A DNA stretch of 64,000 bases from Nocardioides kongjuensis (GCF_013409625.1 NZ_JACCBF010000001.1:3165001-3229000); one strand, 5' to 3'; positions 41,536-50,380 are shown, numbered from the stretch's first letter. The notes: generated by a model not told the origin, from the letters alone. A program made the numbers and translations.

Positions 41536-42585
41536 GAGCGACCAGGTCGCGAACGCCTGCCCGGTCAGCGCACGCAGCCGGTCGACCTCCGGCCGCAGCT
41601 CGGCCCGCAACGCCGCCTCGGTGGCGGGGCCGAGCTGCGGCCGTTCGATCCTCTCCCCCGTACGACGCCACGCCAGGTGCGCCAGGCGACGGGCAGCCGG
41701 CAGCCGGCGGACCGCCCGCACCAGCGGGCCACGACGGATCGCCATCAGCCACGGCGGCAGGGCCCGCTTCTCCTCGGCGGTGTTGTGGCGTCCCCAGTCC
41801 TCGGCCGACAGCGCGGGGCTCTCGAGGTCCAAGAACGCGAAGACCCGCGCCATCGTGGCGTCGACGTCGGCTCCCAGGTCGGCGAGGTCGACGACGAGGA
41901 GCCGGTCCTTCCCGAAGGCCTCGAGGTAGGGCTCGAGCTGGGTGGCGTAGCGGCTGGACGCGACCAGCGGGCTGGTCGGCTCGCCCGGGTCGGCGAGCTC
42001 CTCGTCGAGCGGTCGCTCCGCGGAGTTCCAGGCGACCATCTCGACGTGCTCGGCGACGATCCGGTCGATCGGGTCGCGCACCAGGTAGATGATCCGGGCA
42101 TCGGGCACCAGCGCGGCCATCCGCTCCACGACGCCCGGGTAGCAGGGGGCCTTGCTGTAGAACGGCGTCGACTCCAGCCGGTAGCGGGTCCCGGGCGCGA
42201 ACCGCTCCTGGTAGGCCCCGACCCAGTCGCGGCAGTCGGGGTCGGTGAAGAAGCGCATCTCCTTCTCCTCCGACGCCGCGATCTCCGGGTGCACGGCGAG
42301 GTAGGCGTGCATGCTCGTGGTACCGGCCTTGGTGGCGCCGACCACGACCACGTTCGGCAGCCGCTCGGGGTCGGGCTGCTGGGGGGTCGCGTCCCCGCGG
42401 CGTACCCGGTGGCGCGGAGCGACCCGGACGGTGCAGTTGGGGCACGCGTCGAGCGCGTTCCCGTCGGCGGCGAGGGTCCAGCCGGTACGCCGCAGCCAGG
42501 CCGGGGTCGCGATGGTCAGGACGGGCGGGATGCACAGGTCGCACTGCATCGAGAGCCGGCCGTGGGCCAGGGGGGCGAGAAGCAC
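41533..42585 (-). CDS. Sulfotransferase with N-terminal Cys4 segment
   Basis: A 350-residue PAPS-dependent sulfotransferase. The PAPS 5'-phosphosulfate loop is VVVGATKAGTTSMHAYL (about residue 80) and the 3'-phosphate site IIYLVRDPIDRIVAEH (Arg, Ser-equivalent region). It resembles heparan/glycan sulfotransferases. An unusual 45-residue N-terminus carries CDLC and CPNC, a likely zinc ribbon. GTG 42585 is supported by TATTGT 7 bases before it. With CysDN and CysC making PAPS, it would sulfate the local glycan (inference). Confidence 0.87.
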   Translation of the reverse strand: MLLAPLAHGRLSMQCDLCIPPVLTIATPAWLRRTGWTLAADGNALDACPNCTVRVAPRHRVRRGDATPQQPDPERLPNVVVVGATKAGTTSMHAYLAVHPEIAASEEKEMRFFTDPDCRDWVGAYQERFAPGTRYRLESTPFYSKAPCYPGVVERMAALVPDARIIYLVRDPIDRIVAEHVEMVAWNSAERPLDEELADPGEPTSPLVASSRYATQLEPYLEAFGKDRLLVVDLADLGADVDATMARVFAFLDLESPALSAEDWGRHNTAEEKRALPPWLMAIRRGPLVRAVRRLPAARRLAHLAWRRTGERIERPQLGPATEAALRAELRPEVDRLRALTGQAFATWSL

Positions 42586-42592
42586 GCGGCAG

Positions 42593-42598
42593 ACAATA
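42593..42598 (-). promoter_or_regulatory. Leaderless -10 hexamer for the sulfotransferase gene
   Basis: TATTGT on the minus strand, 7 bases before GTG 42585; this fixes the start upstream of the Cys4 segment. Confidence 0.55.
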
Positions 42599-42649
42599 GA
42601 GGCTGTCCGCGCTCTCCATGATCGGCTCCGCCGAACCCGACGGCGTGTG

Positions 42650-42655
42650 TAGGCT
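42650..42655 (+). promoter_or_regulatory. Leaderless -10 hexamer for the acyltransferase-ACP-SDR operon
   Basis: TAGGCT, then 7 bases, then GTG 42663. Confidence 0.6.
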
Positions 42656-42662
42656 GCGCCGC

Positions 42663-43364
42663 GTGCGCCAGGCCCTGACGACCCTTGTCTTCCTGCTGCC
42701 CCCGAGCAAGCTCAAGAACCGGCTGCTGCGCCGGCTGGGCCACGTCGTTCCGGACACCGCCGTCGTCGGGATCAACCTGGTGCGCCGCGTCGACCGGTTC
42801 GAGCTGGGCGAGGGGGCCCTGATCCACCACTTCAACATGTTCCGCGACCTGCGGCTGGTGAAGCTGGGCACCGGTTGCCGGATCATGCTGTTCAACCAGG
42901 TGGTCGGCGACTCCGGCTACGAGCCGGGCGCCACGCAGACCGACGACCTGCGCACCCTGCGGATGGGCGAGGACTCGCACATCATCAGCCAGCACTACCT
43001 CGACTGCGGCGGCGGGATCATCCTCGGCGACAACACCTGGGTCACCGGCATCCGCTCCACGCTGCTCTCCCACGCCTTCGACCCGACCAACGGCGGGGTC
43101 ATCCTGGACCCGGTCACCATCGGCGACCGCGCCGTGATCGCGACGTCCTGCACGATGCTGCCCGGCACCGTCGTCGGCGAGGGTGCGCTGATCGCCGCCG
43201 GCTCCACCACCTGGACCGGGCAGGAGGCGAAGGGCGCCCACCTGCACGGCGGCGTACCCGCCCGCCGGCTCGCGCCGATCGACATTCCGCGGCACGTCTA
43301 CGACCGGGCCCGTTACCAAGGACCCCGTGACGTCGTTGGCCCTGCGAACCCCCCATCTGAGTAG
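42663..43364 (+). CDS. Left-handed beta-helix acyltransferase (hexapeptide type)
   Basis: A 233-residue protein with hexapeptide repeats (IILGDNTWVTGIRSTLLSH, VTIGDRAVIATSCTMLPGTV, VVGEGALIAAGSTTW) ending GGVPARRLAPI, the usual close of a LbH acetyltransferase. It probably transfers an acetyl or longer acyl group to a sugar. Its position directly before an acyl carrier protein (8 bases) raises the possibility that acyl-ACP rather than acetyl-CoA is the donor. Confidence 0.85.
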   Translation: MRQALTTLVFLLPPSKLKNRLLRRLGHVVPDTAVVGINLVRRVDRFELGEGALIHHFNMFRDLRLVKLGTGCRIMLFNQVVGDSGYEPGATQTDDLRTLRMGEDSHIISQHYLDCGGGIILGDNTWVTGIRSTLLSHAFDPTNGGVILDPVTIGDRAVIATSCTMLPGTVVGEGALIAAGSTTWTGQEAKGAHLHGGVPARRLAPIDIPRHVYDRARYQGPRDVVGPANPPSE

Positions 43365-43372
43365 AGGTCGCA

Positions 43373-43630
43373 ATGAACGAGATCGAATCCCGGATCGTCA
43401 CGATCGTCGCCGAGCTGCTGGAGCGCTCCGACCGTGAGGACAAGACCGTCGCGCTCGGCGCCATGCTGCACGGCGACGAGGGCCTCGGGCTGGACTCCCT
43501 GGAGACCGCCGAGCTGTCCGCGATCCTCGAGGACGAGTTCGGCACCGACCCCTTCGGCGCCGGCCAGCTGCCGGAGACCGTCGCGGACATCGTCGCGTTC
43601 TACGCCGACGCGACCGCAGCGTCCGCATGA
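43373..43630 (+). CDS. Acyl carrier protein
   Basis: An 85-residue four-helix carrier. The phosphopantetheine Ser is in GLGLDSLETAEL. It is acidic and Ala-rich, as ACPs are. It is preceded by GTAGAGGTCGCA giving a ribosome site. Its stop overlaps the next ATG by 4 bases. A dedicated ACP inside a glycan locus implies that an acyl group is built or carried here for transfer to sugar or lipid, not bulk fatty acid synthesis. Confidence 0.9.
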   Translation: MNEIESRIVTIVAELLERSDREDKTVALGAMLHGDEGLGLDSLETAELSAILEDEFGTDPFGAGQLPETVADIVAFYADATAASA

Positions 43631-44436
43631 CCACCCCCGAAAGTCCTACGCCTCCCCCGCTCCGCTCCTCCGCCGAACAACGTCCCGGGGACCCCGGGGC
43701 AGCGGCACCCCGCACGGTCATCATCACCGGCGGCAGTCGAGGTCTCGGCGAGGGCATCGTCCAGCACTTCCTCGACGCCGGTGACCGGGTCGCCACCTGC
43801 GCCCGCAGCGAGACCGACGCGGTCCGCGCGTGGCAGTCGGACCCGGCGTACGCCGACCGGTTCCTGTTCCGCAAGGCCGACATGGCCGACCGCGAGCAGT
43901 GCACGTCCTTCTTCAAGGACGTCGTGGCGCAGTGGAAGTCGGTCGACGTCCTCGTCAACAACGCCGGCGTCGCCCGCGACGGCATCCTCGCGCTGTTCAG
44001 CGACGAGGACTCCGACACGGTGATCGACCTCAACCTGAAGGCGACGATCCACCTCACCAAGCAGGTGGTCCGCAACATGCTCGCCCACGGTGGCGGCCGG
44101 ATCGTCAACATCTCCTCGATCACCGGCCTGACCGGCTACCGCGGCCTGAGCGTCTACGGCGCGACGAAGGCGGCGCTCGACGGCTTCACCCGCGGCCTGG
44201 CCCGCGAGGTCGGCTCGCGAAGGATCACGGTCAACAGCATCGCCTCGGGCTACCTGAAGACCGAGATGAGCCACGGCCTCGACGACGGGCAGCTCAACCA
44301 GATCATCCGTCGCACGCCGGCCGGCCGGCTCGGCGAGCCCGAGGACATCGCCCGCGCGGTGTCCTTCCTGGTCGACCCGGCCAACGACTGGATCACCGGT
44401 CAGGTGCTGGTCATCGACGGCGGCCTCACCGCCTGA
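43627..44436 (+). CDS. SDR family oxidoreductase (3-oxoacyl-ACP reductase-like)
   Basis: A 269-residue classical SDR. Cofactor site ITGGSRGLGEG, NNAG in VLVNNAGVARDG, catalytic Ser in NISSITGLTG and Tyr-x3-Lys in SVYGATKAALDG; the FabG-like end is WITGQVLVIDGG. Coupling to the ACP gene suggests reduction of a 3-oxoacyl-ACP. The first 28 residues (Pro/Ser/Arg-rich) have no counterpart in FabG and are partly encoded by a dispersed 45-bp repeat. Confidence 0.88.
   Translation: MTTPESPTPPPLRSSAEQRPGDPGAAAPRTVIITGGSRGLGEGIVQHFLDAGDRVATCARSETDAVRAWQSDPAYADRFLFRKADMADREQCTSFFKDVVAQWKSVDVLVNNAGVARDGILALFSDEDSDTVIDLNLKATIHLTKQVVRNMLAHGGGRIVNISSITGLTGYRGLSVYGATKAALDGFTRGLAREVGSRRITVNSIASGYLKTEMSHGLDDGQLNQIIRRTPAGRLGEPEDIARAVSFLVDPANDWITGQVLVIDGGLTA
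43651..43695 (+). repeat. 45-bp dispersed repeat, copy inside SDR N-terminus
   Basis: Begins CCTCCCCCGCTCCGCTCCTC. It matches 38 of 45 bases of the repeat at 38215-38259 and supplies roughly codons 9-23 of the SDR gene. Confidence 0.7.
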
Positions 44437-44439
44437 CGG

Positions 44440-45687
44440 TCAGTCCCTGATCGTCGCCTCGTCCACGCCGATCAGCGCGAAGTACTCCTCCAGGAGGGCC
44501 TCGCGCTGGTCGGGTGCGAGGCGGTTGTCGTCGGTCGCGAAGGTGTGCACCAGCCGCCCCTTGTAGGACGTCAGCGCGAGGAACACCACCTGGTTGGGCG
44601 CGGCGACCAGCTGGCCGTGCAGGCTGCGCAGCCACTCGGGGTCGGAGCCGGGGTCGACGATGCCCATGTTGCTGACGACCACCGACGGCGGGCCGGCGCT
44701 CAGCGCGGCCGCGACCCGGTCGCGTCCCGTCGCGAGGTCGGTGACGTTCTCCAGCCGGGCGAGGTGGAAGAAGAGGTCGCCCTCCCCCCGGGCCAGCGCT
44801 TCGACGACGGCCGCCTTGACCTGGCCGGCCAGCGTCCAGCGGTCGTCGAGCGCCACCTCGAACGGGTGCGCCAGCACCGCGATCGCCATCGCGGGCGCCT
44901 GGTTGGGGTCGCTCGGCGGGGTGCCCAGGTCGGCGGGCGCGGCGAGCTGCAGGGTCGCGTCGCCGCCGCACAGCACGCGCGCGGCGCTGGCCAGCAGTGC
45001 GGAGACCACGTTGGCGAACGGGTTGGCGCCGTGGGCGCGGCCCTCGGCGACGACCCGTGCCGAGGTCTCGGGGCCGACCTCGACGTGCCGCATCCAGGAG
45101 CGGCGCGGGACCGAGCTGTCCGGCCACTGCACCGGCTGCGGGGTGCCGTACGACGAGTTGCGTGCCTTGAGCTCGCGGAGCAGGTCGATCATCGCCGTCC
45201 GGCTCTCCTGCCAGGCATGCGGCGTGGCCGACGCGGCCGGCTCGGAGAGCAGCTGCTGCTCGGGCACGTCCTGGCCGTCGAGCAGGCGGACGAACCACTG
45301 CAGCTCGGTGATGCCGATCCGGCCGTCGATGACGGCGTGGTGGCCGTTGAAGATCACCCGGGAGCGGCCCTCGTCGGGACTGGCGAGGTAGTGGCAGCGC
45401 AGCGGGACGCCCAGGTCGCAGGGCGTGTCGCCCTCCTCCTCGAAGGCCCGGTCCCACTCGGTGCTGGGGAGCACGTCGCTGCGGAACACGTCCTGGTCGA
45501 GGCCGACGTCGGCGATGGTGAGGTCCTCGGTCGCGGCCGAACGGGCCAGCACCCGGCGGGCGCGGAACTCCTGCCAGACCCGCCGCACCTCCTCGGGGTC
45601 GAAGCAGCGGTCGAGGTCGGCCGAGATCATCGCGGTGCTCGGCCATGCCTGGTCGAGGAAGGTGTAGTACTTCTCCGCGACCGTCAT
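44440..45687 (-). CDS. Condensation-like acyltransferase (HHxxxDG)
   Basis: A 415-residue protein of the condensation / Pap-type acyltransferase fold. The active-site motif NGHHAVIDGRIG (HHxxxDG) is near residue 130; the late VVVSNMGIVDPG resembles the structural motif of Pap/BAHD enzymes. Such enzymes esterify hydroxyls with acyl chains from CoA or ACP. Its stop is only 3 bases from the SDR stop, and it is divergent from the AMP-ligase. With these and the ACP it likely acylates a glycan or lipid (inference). Confidence 0.8.
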   Translation of the reverse strand: MTVAEKYYTFLDQAWPSTAMISADLDRCFDPEEVRRVWQEFRARRVLARSAATEDLTIADVGLDQDVFRSDVLPSTEWDRAFEEEGDTPCDLGVPLRCHYLASPDEGRSRVIFNGHHAVIDGRIGITELQWFVRLLDGQDVPEQQLLSEPAASATPHAWQESRTAMIDLLRELKARNSSYGTPQPVQWPDSSVPRRSWMRHVEVGPETSARVVAEGRAHGANPFANVVSALLASAARVLCGGDATLQLAAPADLGTPPSDPNQAPAMAIAVLAHPFEVALDDRWTLAGQVKAAVVEALARGEGDLFFHLARLENVTDLATGRDRVAAALSAGPPSVVVSNMGIVDPGSDPEWLRSLHGQLVAAPNQVVFLALTSYKGRLVHTFATDDNRLAPDQREALLEEYFALIGVDEATIRD

Positions 45688-45855
45688 CGGACGATGGGCA
45701 CCCACGCGCACTCCAACCTCTCGGGACACAGGACGATCCTGCCCCCTGCCCAACTGTTCGACGGACTCCGGGTGACGGCCGCTGCCCATGCGCGATACTC
45801 GCCCCCGGCCCGTTTGTTCCCCCCACGGTCGGGCCCGCGAGAGGAGTCGACACCG

Positions 45856-47220
45856 ATGATCGGGTTGCTGGAGAAGGCCGCCGCAGACCGGCCGGCGCAG
45901 GTCGCCGTCGTGACCCCCGAGGTCACCCTCACCTACGCCGAGCTGCACGACGGCGCCCGCCGTGTCGCGGCCGGGCTGCGGGCGCGCGGCATCGAACGGT
46001 TCGCCGTCCTCGAGCCCGACGCCGCCTGGATCCTGCGCCTGCTCGGCGGTGCGGCGTCGGTCGGCAGCGAGCCGTGCCAGTACCAGCCGGACCTCGACGC
46101 GACCCAGTTCACCGAGCAGGCGGCCGCCCTGGGCCACGACGTCGTGGTCACCCGGCGCACGGACCTGCCGGCCACGCTCACCGTCGTACGTCCCGACGAG
46201 CTCGACGGTGACCCGGCCGGCCTGCCGGCGTACGACGGACCGCAGCCGCTGATGATCCGCACGACCGGCACCACGGGCCTGCCCAAGGCGGCCCGCCACG
46301 ACTGGGCCGTGCTGTCGCGGCGCGGCGCGACCACGACGCCGCGGCCCGGGCAACGCTGGCTGCTCGCCTACGGACCCCAGCAGTTCGCCGGGATCCAGGT
46401 GCTGCTGCACGTGATGGCGGCGCAGGCGACGCTGGTCGCGCCCTTCCCGCGCCAGCCGCGCGACGGCCTCGCCGCGCTGCTGCGCGACGAGCTGACCTGC
46501 GTGAGCGCGACCCCGACGTACTGGCGCTTCCTGCTCGCCGAGGCCCGCAGCAGCGGAGCGGACCTGCCGCCCCTGGAGCAGATCACCCTCGGCGGCGAGG
46601 CCAGCTCCCCCGACCTGCTCGCCGAGCTCGAGACGGCGTTCCCGACCGCGCGGATCTCGCAGGTCTACGCGTCGACGGAGTTCGGGTCGATCGCATCGGT
46701 GCGCGACGGCCGACCGGGACTGTCGACGTCGAGCCTGTGGAGCCCGGAGAACCCGGATGCCGTGCTGCGGGTGCAGGACGGCGAGCTCCAGGTGCGCGCC
46801 GGCACCGGCATGCTCGGGTACGCCGGCGACACCGCGGGGGCGCCCGAGGAGCACGACGGCTGGGTCTCGACCGGCGACGTGGTCGAGGTGGTGGCGGACC
46901 GGGTGCTCTTCCGCGGCCGGTCCTCCGAGGTCATCAACGTCGGCGGGGTGAAGGTGCACCCGCTCCCGATCGAGGAGCGCGTGGGCGCCGTGCCCGGTGT
47001 CCGGCTGGCACGGGTGCACGGCCGCAGCAACCCGATGGTCGGTGCGGTCGTCGCCGTCGAGGTCGTGCTCGCCGACGACGCCGACGAGAGCGCCGTGAAG
47101 TCCGCGGTCCGCTCCGCGTGCGCCGACCTGCCCCGCGCCTGGCAGCCGCGCAGCGTCAAGGTCGTCGACGAGGCCGAGCTGGCAGCCGCCACCAAGGGCG
47201 GCAAGATGATCCGCCGCTGA
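45856..47220 (+). CDS. AMP-dependent acyl ligase (acyl-ACP/CoA ligase-like)
   Basis: A 454-residue ANL ligase. P-loop TTGTTGLPKAARH, then YASTEFGS and GWVSTGDVVEVVADRVLFRGR. The short C-terminal domain ends KGGKMIRR with the catalytic Lys. It is smaller than fatty acyl-CoA synthetases and near the size of stand-alone adenylation enzymes that load carrier proteins, so the nearby ACP is a reasonable acceptor. ATG 45856 follows GAGAGGAG. Confidence 0.85.
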   Translation: MIGLLEKAAADRPAQVAVVTPEVTLTYAELHDGARRVAAGLRARGIERFAVLEPDAAWILRLLGGAASVGSEPCQYQPDLDATQFTEQAAALGHDVVVTRRTDLPATLTVVRPDELDGDPAGLPAYDGPQPLMIRTTGTTGLPKAARHDWAVLSRRGATTTPRPGQRWLLAYGPQQFAGIQVLLHVMAAQATLVAPFPRQPRDGLAALLRDELTCVSATPTYWRFLLAEARSSGADLPPLEQITLGGEASSPDLLAELETAFPTARISQVYASTEFGSIASVRDGRPGLSTSSLWSPENPDAVLRVQDGELQVRAGTGMLGYAGDTAGAPEEHDGWVSTGDVVEVVADRVLFRGRSSEVINVGGVKVHPLPIEERVGAVPGVRLARVHGRSNPMVGAVVAVEVVLADDADESAVKSAVRSACADLPRAWQPRSVKVVDEAELAAATKGGKMIRR

Positions 47221-47237
47221 GCCCCGCCGAGGCTCAG
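47217..47237. terminator. Hairpin formed by two convergent stop codons
   Basis: CTGAGCC / GGCTCAG with a 7-base loop. The left arm contains the ligase TGA and the right arm the flippase stop. Confidence 0.55.
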
Positions 47238-48559
47238 GCGCGGTGCTTGCCCGGCGCGACCCTGACCGGTCGTGCGGGCACCGGCTCGCGGTCGCCGTCC
47301 TCGCCTTCGCGTTCGTCCGTCGCCGTCCTCGCGGGCAGGTCCGGGAGCGGGCCGCGACCCTTCCAGATCACCGCGACCCACCAGCACACCGTGGAGACAC
47401 CGGTGCCGACGGCCATCGCCCACAGCGCGCCCTCGGCGTCGCCCCAGGCCGCGCCGACCACCATGCACGCGCCGACCAGCACGATCGAGACCACGTCGGT
47501 CACCATCGCCGCCTGGATCCGGTGGGTGCCGATGAGCGAGGCCCGCAGGCCGCTCTGCGCCGCCATCAGCAGCACCTTAAGGCTGACCGCCAGCATGAGC
47601 GGCTCGACGATGTCCCACGCCTCGCCGAGCACCGCGTGACCGACGACGTCCGGCAGGAACACCAGCACGACCAGGTTGAGGACGCCGACGACGGTGGCGA
47701 TCAGGATCGCCCGCCGCACGTGGCGCCAGACCGCCCTGGGGTCCTCGCGCTCGCGTGCGATGTCGGCGGCGGCCGACGTGCCGACGGCCATCTGGACCGC
47801 GGTGCTCGGAGCCCCCAGCAGGGTCGCCGCCCGGAAGGCGGCCACCGCGATCGGGCTGCTGAACAGGGTCATCAGCGAGGCGGTCGCGAGCGCCGTACCG
47901 CTGGCCGACAGGCCGCTGACCATCGAGCGCCAGGAGAAGTCCCAGCGCTCCCGCAGCCAGGCGAAGCCGCCGCCGGTCGGGGCGCCGCACTGCACGAACA
48001 CCCACAGCGAGGCGACCACGCCCGAGCCGGTCCACGCGGCGATCAGCCAGGTGAGCGAGTCGAGACCGAGCTGCTCGGTGCCGACGAAGCCGACCACGAG
48101 GAGCCCGAACCACAGCGAGTCGAGGGTGACCGCTCCCGCCGGCCGCTGCTTCGCGATGGCGAGGTAGCGACCGACGTCGTGCAGCATGAGGAAGGTCAGC
48201 GACAGGCCGAGGACGAGGATCGGTCCGCCCATCGCACTGTCCGCGGCGATCAGCGCGAGGCCGGCCGCGGAGCACAGGATGCTCGCGCCGATGCCGAGCA
48301 CGACGGTCGCGCCGAGGATGTCCCCGGCACGGGTGTCGGCATCCTCGGGATGCACGATCGCGGTCGTCGAGATCAGGCTGCGGAAGACCACCTGGGCGAC
48401 GGTGTAGACGAGGATGACCAGGCTGAACCGGCCGAAGTCGATCGGCTCGAAGGCGTGCGCGACCCAGATCAGGGCGGCGATGTTCGACAGGCTCGACAGG
48501 ATCTGGTCGACCGTGACGAGGCTCAGCCGACGATTCGCGGAGCCCCCCTGGGCAGTCAT
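47234..48559 (-). CDS. Polysaccharide flippase-like membrane protein (Wzx/MATE-like)
   Basis: A 441-residue protein with 12 or so hydrophobic segments in the MOP-exporter pattern, opening RRLSLVTVDQILSSLSNIAAL. It would move undecaprenyl-linked glycan units across the membrane, paired with the polymerase at 61427 and the BY-kinase. The cytoplasmic tail is highly charged (ATDEREGEDGDREP). ATG 48559 has GAGGTG upstream. Confidence 0.85.
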   Translation of the reverse strand: MTAQGGSANRRLSLVTVDQILSSLSNIAALIWVAHAFEPIDFGRFSLVILVYTVAQVVFRSLISTTAIVHPEDADTRAGDILGATVVLGIGASILCSAAGLALIAADSAMGGPILVLGLSLTFLMLHDVGRYLAIAKQRPAGAVTLDSLWFGLLVVGFVGTEQLGLDSLTWLIAAWTGSGVVASLWVFVQCGAPTGGGFAWLRERWDFSWRSMVSGLSASGTALATASLMTLFSSPIAVAAFRAATLLGAPSTAVQMAVGTSAAADIAREREDPRAVWRHVRRAILIATVVGVLNLVVLVFLPDVVGHAVLGEAWDIVEPLMLAVSLKVLLMAAQSGLRASLIGTHRIQAAMVTDVVSIVLVGACMVVGAAWGDAEGALWAMAVGTGVSTVCWWVAVIWKGRGPLPDLPARTATDEREGEDGDREPVPARPVRVAPGKHRA

Positions 48560-48653
48560 CCGCACCTCAGGTGGTGTGACACGGGGCAGATCATTGCACG
48601 CAGGTGACACGGTCGTGCCGGTAACGACAATCCCTCAGTTCCGTTGTGTCATC

Positions 48654-49643
48654 GTGACCACCGTGGCCCTCAGTTCCGCACTCCACCGAGCACAGGGCTC
48701 GGTGCGGGTGCAGCGTCAGCTCAGCAAGATCCGTCGATTCCGCAGCCGCGTCACCAACGTTCCGCTGCGCCAGGTCGAGCAGGCCCGCCGTCGCCTCGAG
48801 ACCGAGGACGTCGACGTACTGGTCCTCGGTGACAGCTCCACGCTCTGCTGGTCCCTGCGCGACACCGACCGCACCCTGCTGCCCGAGCTGATCGGCCAGC
48901 GTCTCGGCAACGTCGTCACCCTGTCCGGCCCCGGCTTCGGCTCGAACATCTACGGCGAGGCCACCCGCCTGCTGACCGCCATGGACCGCCGCCCGAAGGC
49001 GGTCGTGTTCACCCTCGCGCTGCGCACCTCCACGGCCACCCACATCGTGGCCGACCCGATCACCGGCTACCACCGCTCGCTCGCGGCGATGGCGAAGGTC
49101 CGCGGTGCCGACCGCAGGGTCCGCTTCGTCGGCCGCGGCGGCACCTTCGCCACCGACGAGGAGCGCGACGTCTTCCTCGCCCACCCCATCGAGAGCCGGT
49201 GGAACGGCCTGCGCACCGTCGGCTGGTACCGCGAGCAGCTGGTCGGCACGGGCCTGCCGCCGTGGCCGATCGAGCTGGAGAAGCTGCGCTTCGACTACTT
49301 CTACGGCGAGCAGCTGCACGCCGACAACCCGCGGCTGGAGTCGCTGACCACGTTGGCCCGCCGCCTCGAGGAGTACGGCGTGCCGGCCGTCGGCGTGTGG
49401 ACCCGGCCCCCGATGCAGCGCGGCGAGATGCACTTCCCCGGTGAGTTCGAGGAGCACGTCCGCTCGCACAAGGTGCTCCAGGACGCCGCGCTCGCCCGCG
49501 GCTCCTCCTCGATCGGGCCGATGCTCGACATCCACCTCGAGGACGAGGACTTCGAGGACAGCTTCAACGCGACCGAGCACTTCGCGTACACCGGGCGGGT
49601 CAAGGTCGCCGACGCGATCGCCGACGCGGTGCGGTCGCGGTGA
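48654..49643 (+). CDS. SGNH/GDSL hydrolase-like protein (first of pair)
   Basis: A 329-residue protein. The GDS motif is VDVLVLGDSSTLCWSL, followed by GFGSNIYGEATRLL and a C-terminal HFAYTGRVKVADAI that may supply the catalytic His. Basic N-terminus, no signal peptide, so cytoplasmic or membrane-associated. It may act as O-acyl esterase or transferase on the glycan. Several in-frame GTGs (48654, 48663) compete as start; no Shine-Dalgarno is seen. It overlaps the next gene by 4 bases. Confidence 0.7.
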   Translation: MTTVALSSALHRAQGSVRVQRQLSKIRRFRSRVTNVPLRQVEQARRRLETEDVDVLVLGDSSTLCWSLRDTDRTLLPELIGQRLGNVVTLSGPGFGSNIYGEATRLLTAMDRRPKAVVFTLALRTSTATHIVADPITGYHRSLAAMAKVRGADRRVRFVGRGGTFATDEERDVFLAHPIESRWNGLRTVGWYREQLVGTGLPPWPIELEKLRFDYFYGEQLHADNPRLESLTTLARRLEEYGVPAVGVWTRPPMQRGEMHFPGEFEEHVRSHKVLQDAALARGSSSIGPMLDIHLEDEDFEDSFNATEHFAYTGRVKVADAIADAVRSR

Positions 49644-50377
49644 GCCTCGGACGGCTGCGGGCATTCGTCCGGCTCCGGCGGGCGCGGCTGCGCGGCTGGA
49701 TCGCGCTGTTCCGGCTGCTGCTGGCCGCGCTGCGCGGACAGGTCGACGAGGTGTGGGTGGGCGACTCGCACTCCGTCACCTTCAACACCGAGCACTCCCC
49801 CCTGCCCGGCATCCTGCGCACCGGCGAGCGCCGTTGGACCTGGCACCTCGGCCCTCGGGTCATGTACTCCATCGCCCGCGACGACTTCCCGCCCACGCTG
49901 CGGCGGACCGCACGCCTGGTCGCCCGGGTGCCCGGCGCCCGTGACGCCGCGTGGTTCTTCTCGTTCGGCGAGATCGACATCCGCTGCCACCTCGCCCCGC
50001 GACTGGCTGCCGGTGGCGACGTCGGCTTCGTCGCGACGTACGTCGACCGGGTGCGCGGGCTGGTCGGGCGCCTGGGCACGCCGGCCGGCACGATCGTCGT
50101 ACCCGTCCCGCCGTGCCTGGACAGCTACGACCACGCGGCCTTCCCGGTCGCCGGCTCCCCCGACCAGCGTCTGGCCGCCCACCGCGCCGTCCGCTCGGCC
50201 CTCACTGTCGCCGTCGGCGCCGCGCCCTCGAGTCCGGAGCTGCGCCTGCTCGACCTCACCGAGGCCCTCGCCGGCCCGGACGGGCTGATGCGCGACGAGC
50301 TCACCGACGACGGGTGCCACACCAACGCCGCCGGTCGCGCCGTGGTGCGCGGCGAGGTCGCCGCGCTCGTCGGCTGA
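49640..50377 (+). CDS. SGNH/GDSL hydrolase-like protein (second of pair)
   Basis: A 245-residue protein. VDEVWVGDSHSVTFN holds a GDSH block I, FSFGEIDIRCHL resembles block III (GxxE in place of GxND), and DDGCHTNAAGRAVV gives the DxxH of block V. A short basic hydrophobic N-terminus (LRGWIALFRLLLAAL) may dock it to the membrane. It is translationally coupled to the previous SGNH gene, implying joint action on glycan acyl groups. Confidence 0.75.
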   Translation: MSLGRLRAFVRLRRARLRGWIALFRLLLAALRGQVDEVWVGDSHSVTFNTEHSPLPGILRTGERRWTWHLGPRVMYSIARDDFPPTLRRTARLVARVPGARDAAWFFSFGEIDIRCHLAPRLAAGGDVGFVATYVDRVRGLVGRLGTPAGTIVVPVPPCLDSYDHAAFPVAGSPDQRLAAHRAVRSALTVAVGAAPSSPELRLLDLTEALAGPDGLMRDELTDDGCHTNAAGRAVVRGEVAALVG

Positions 50378-50380
50378 GGA

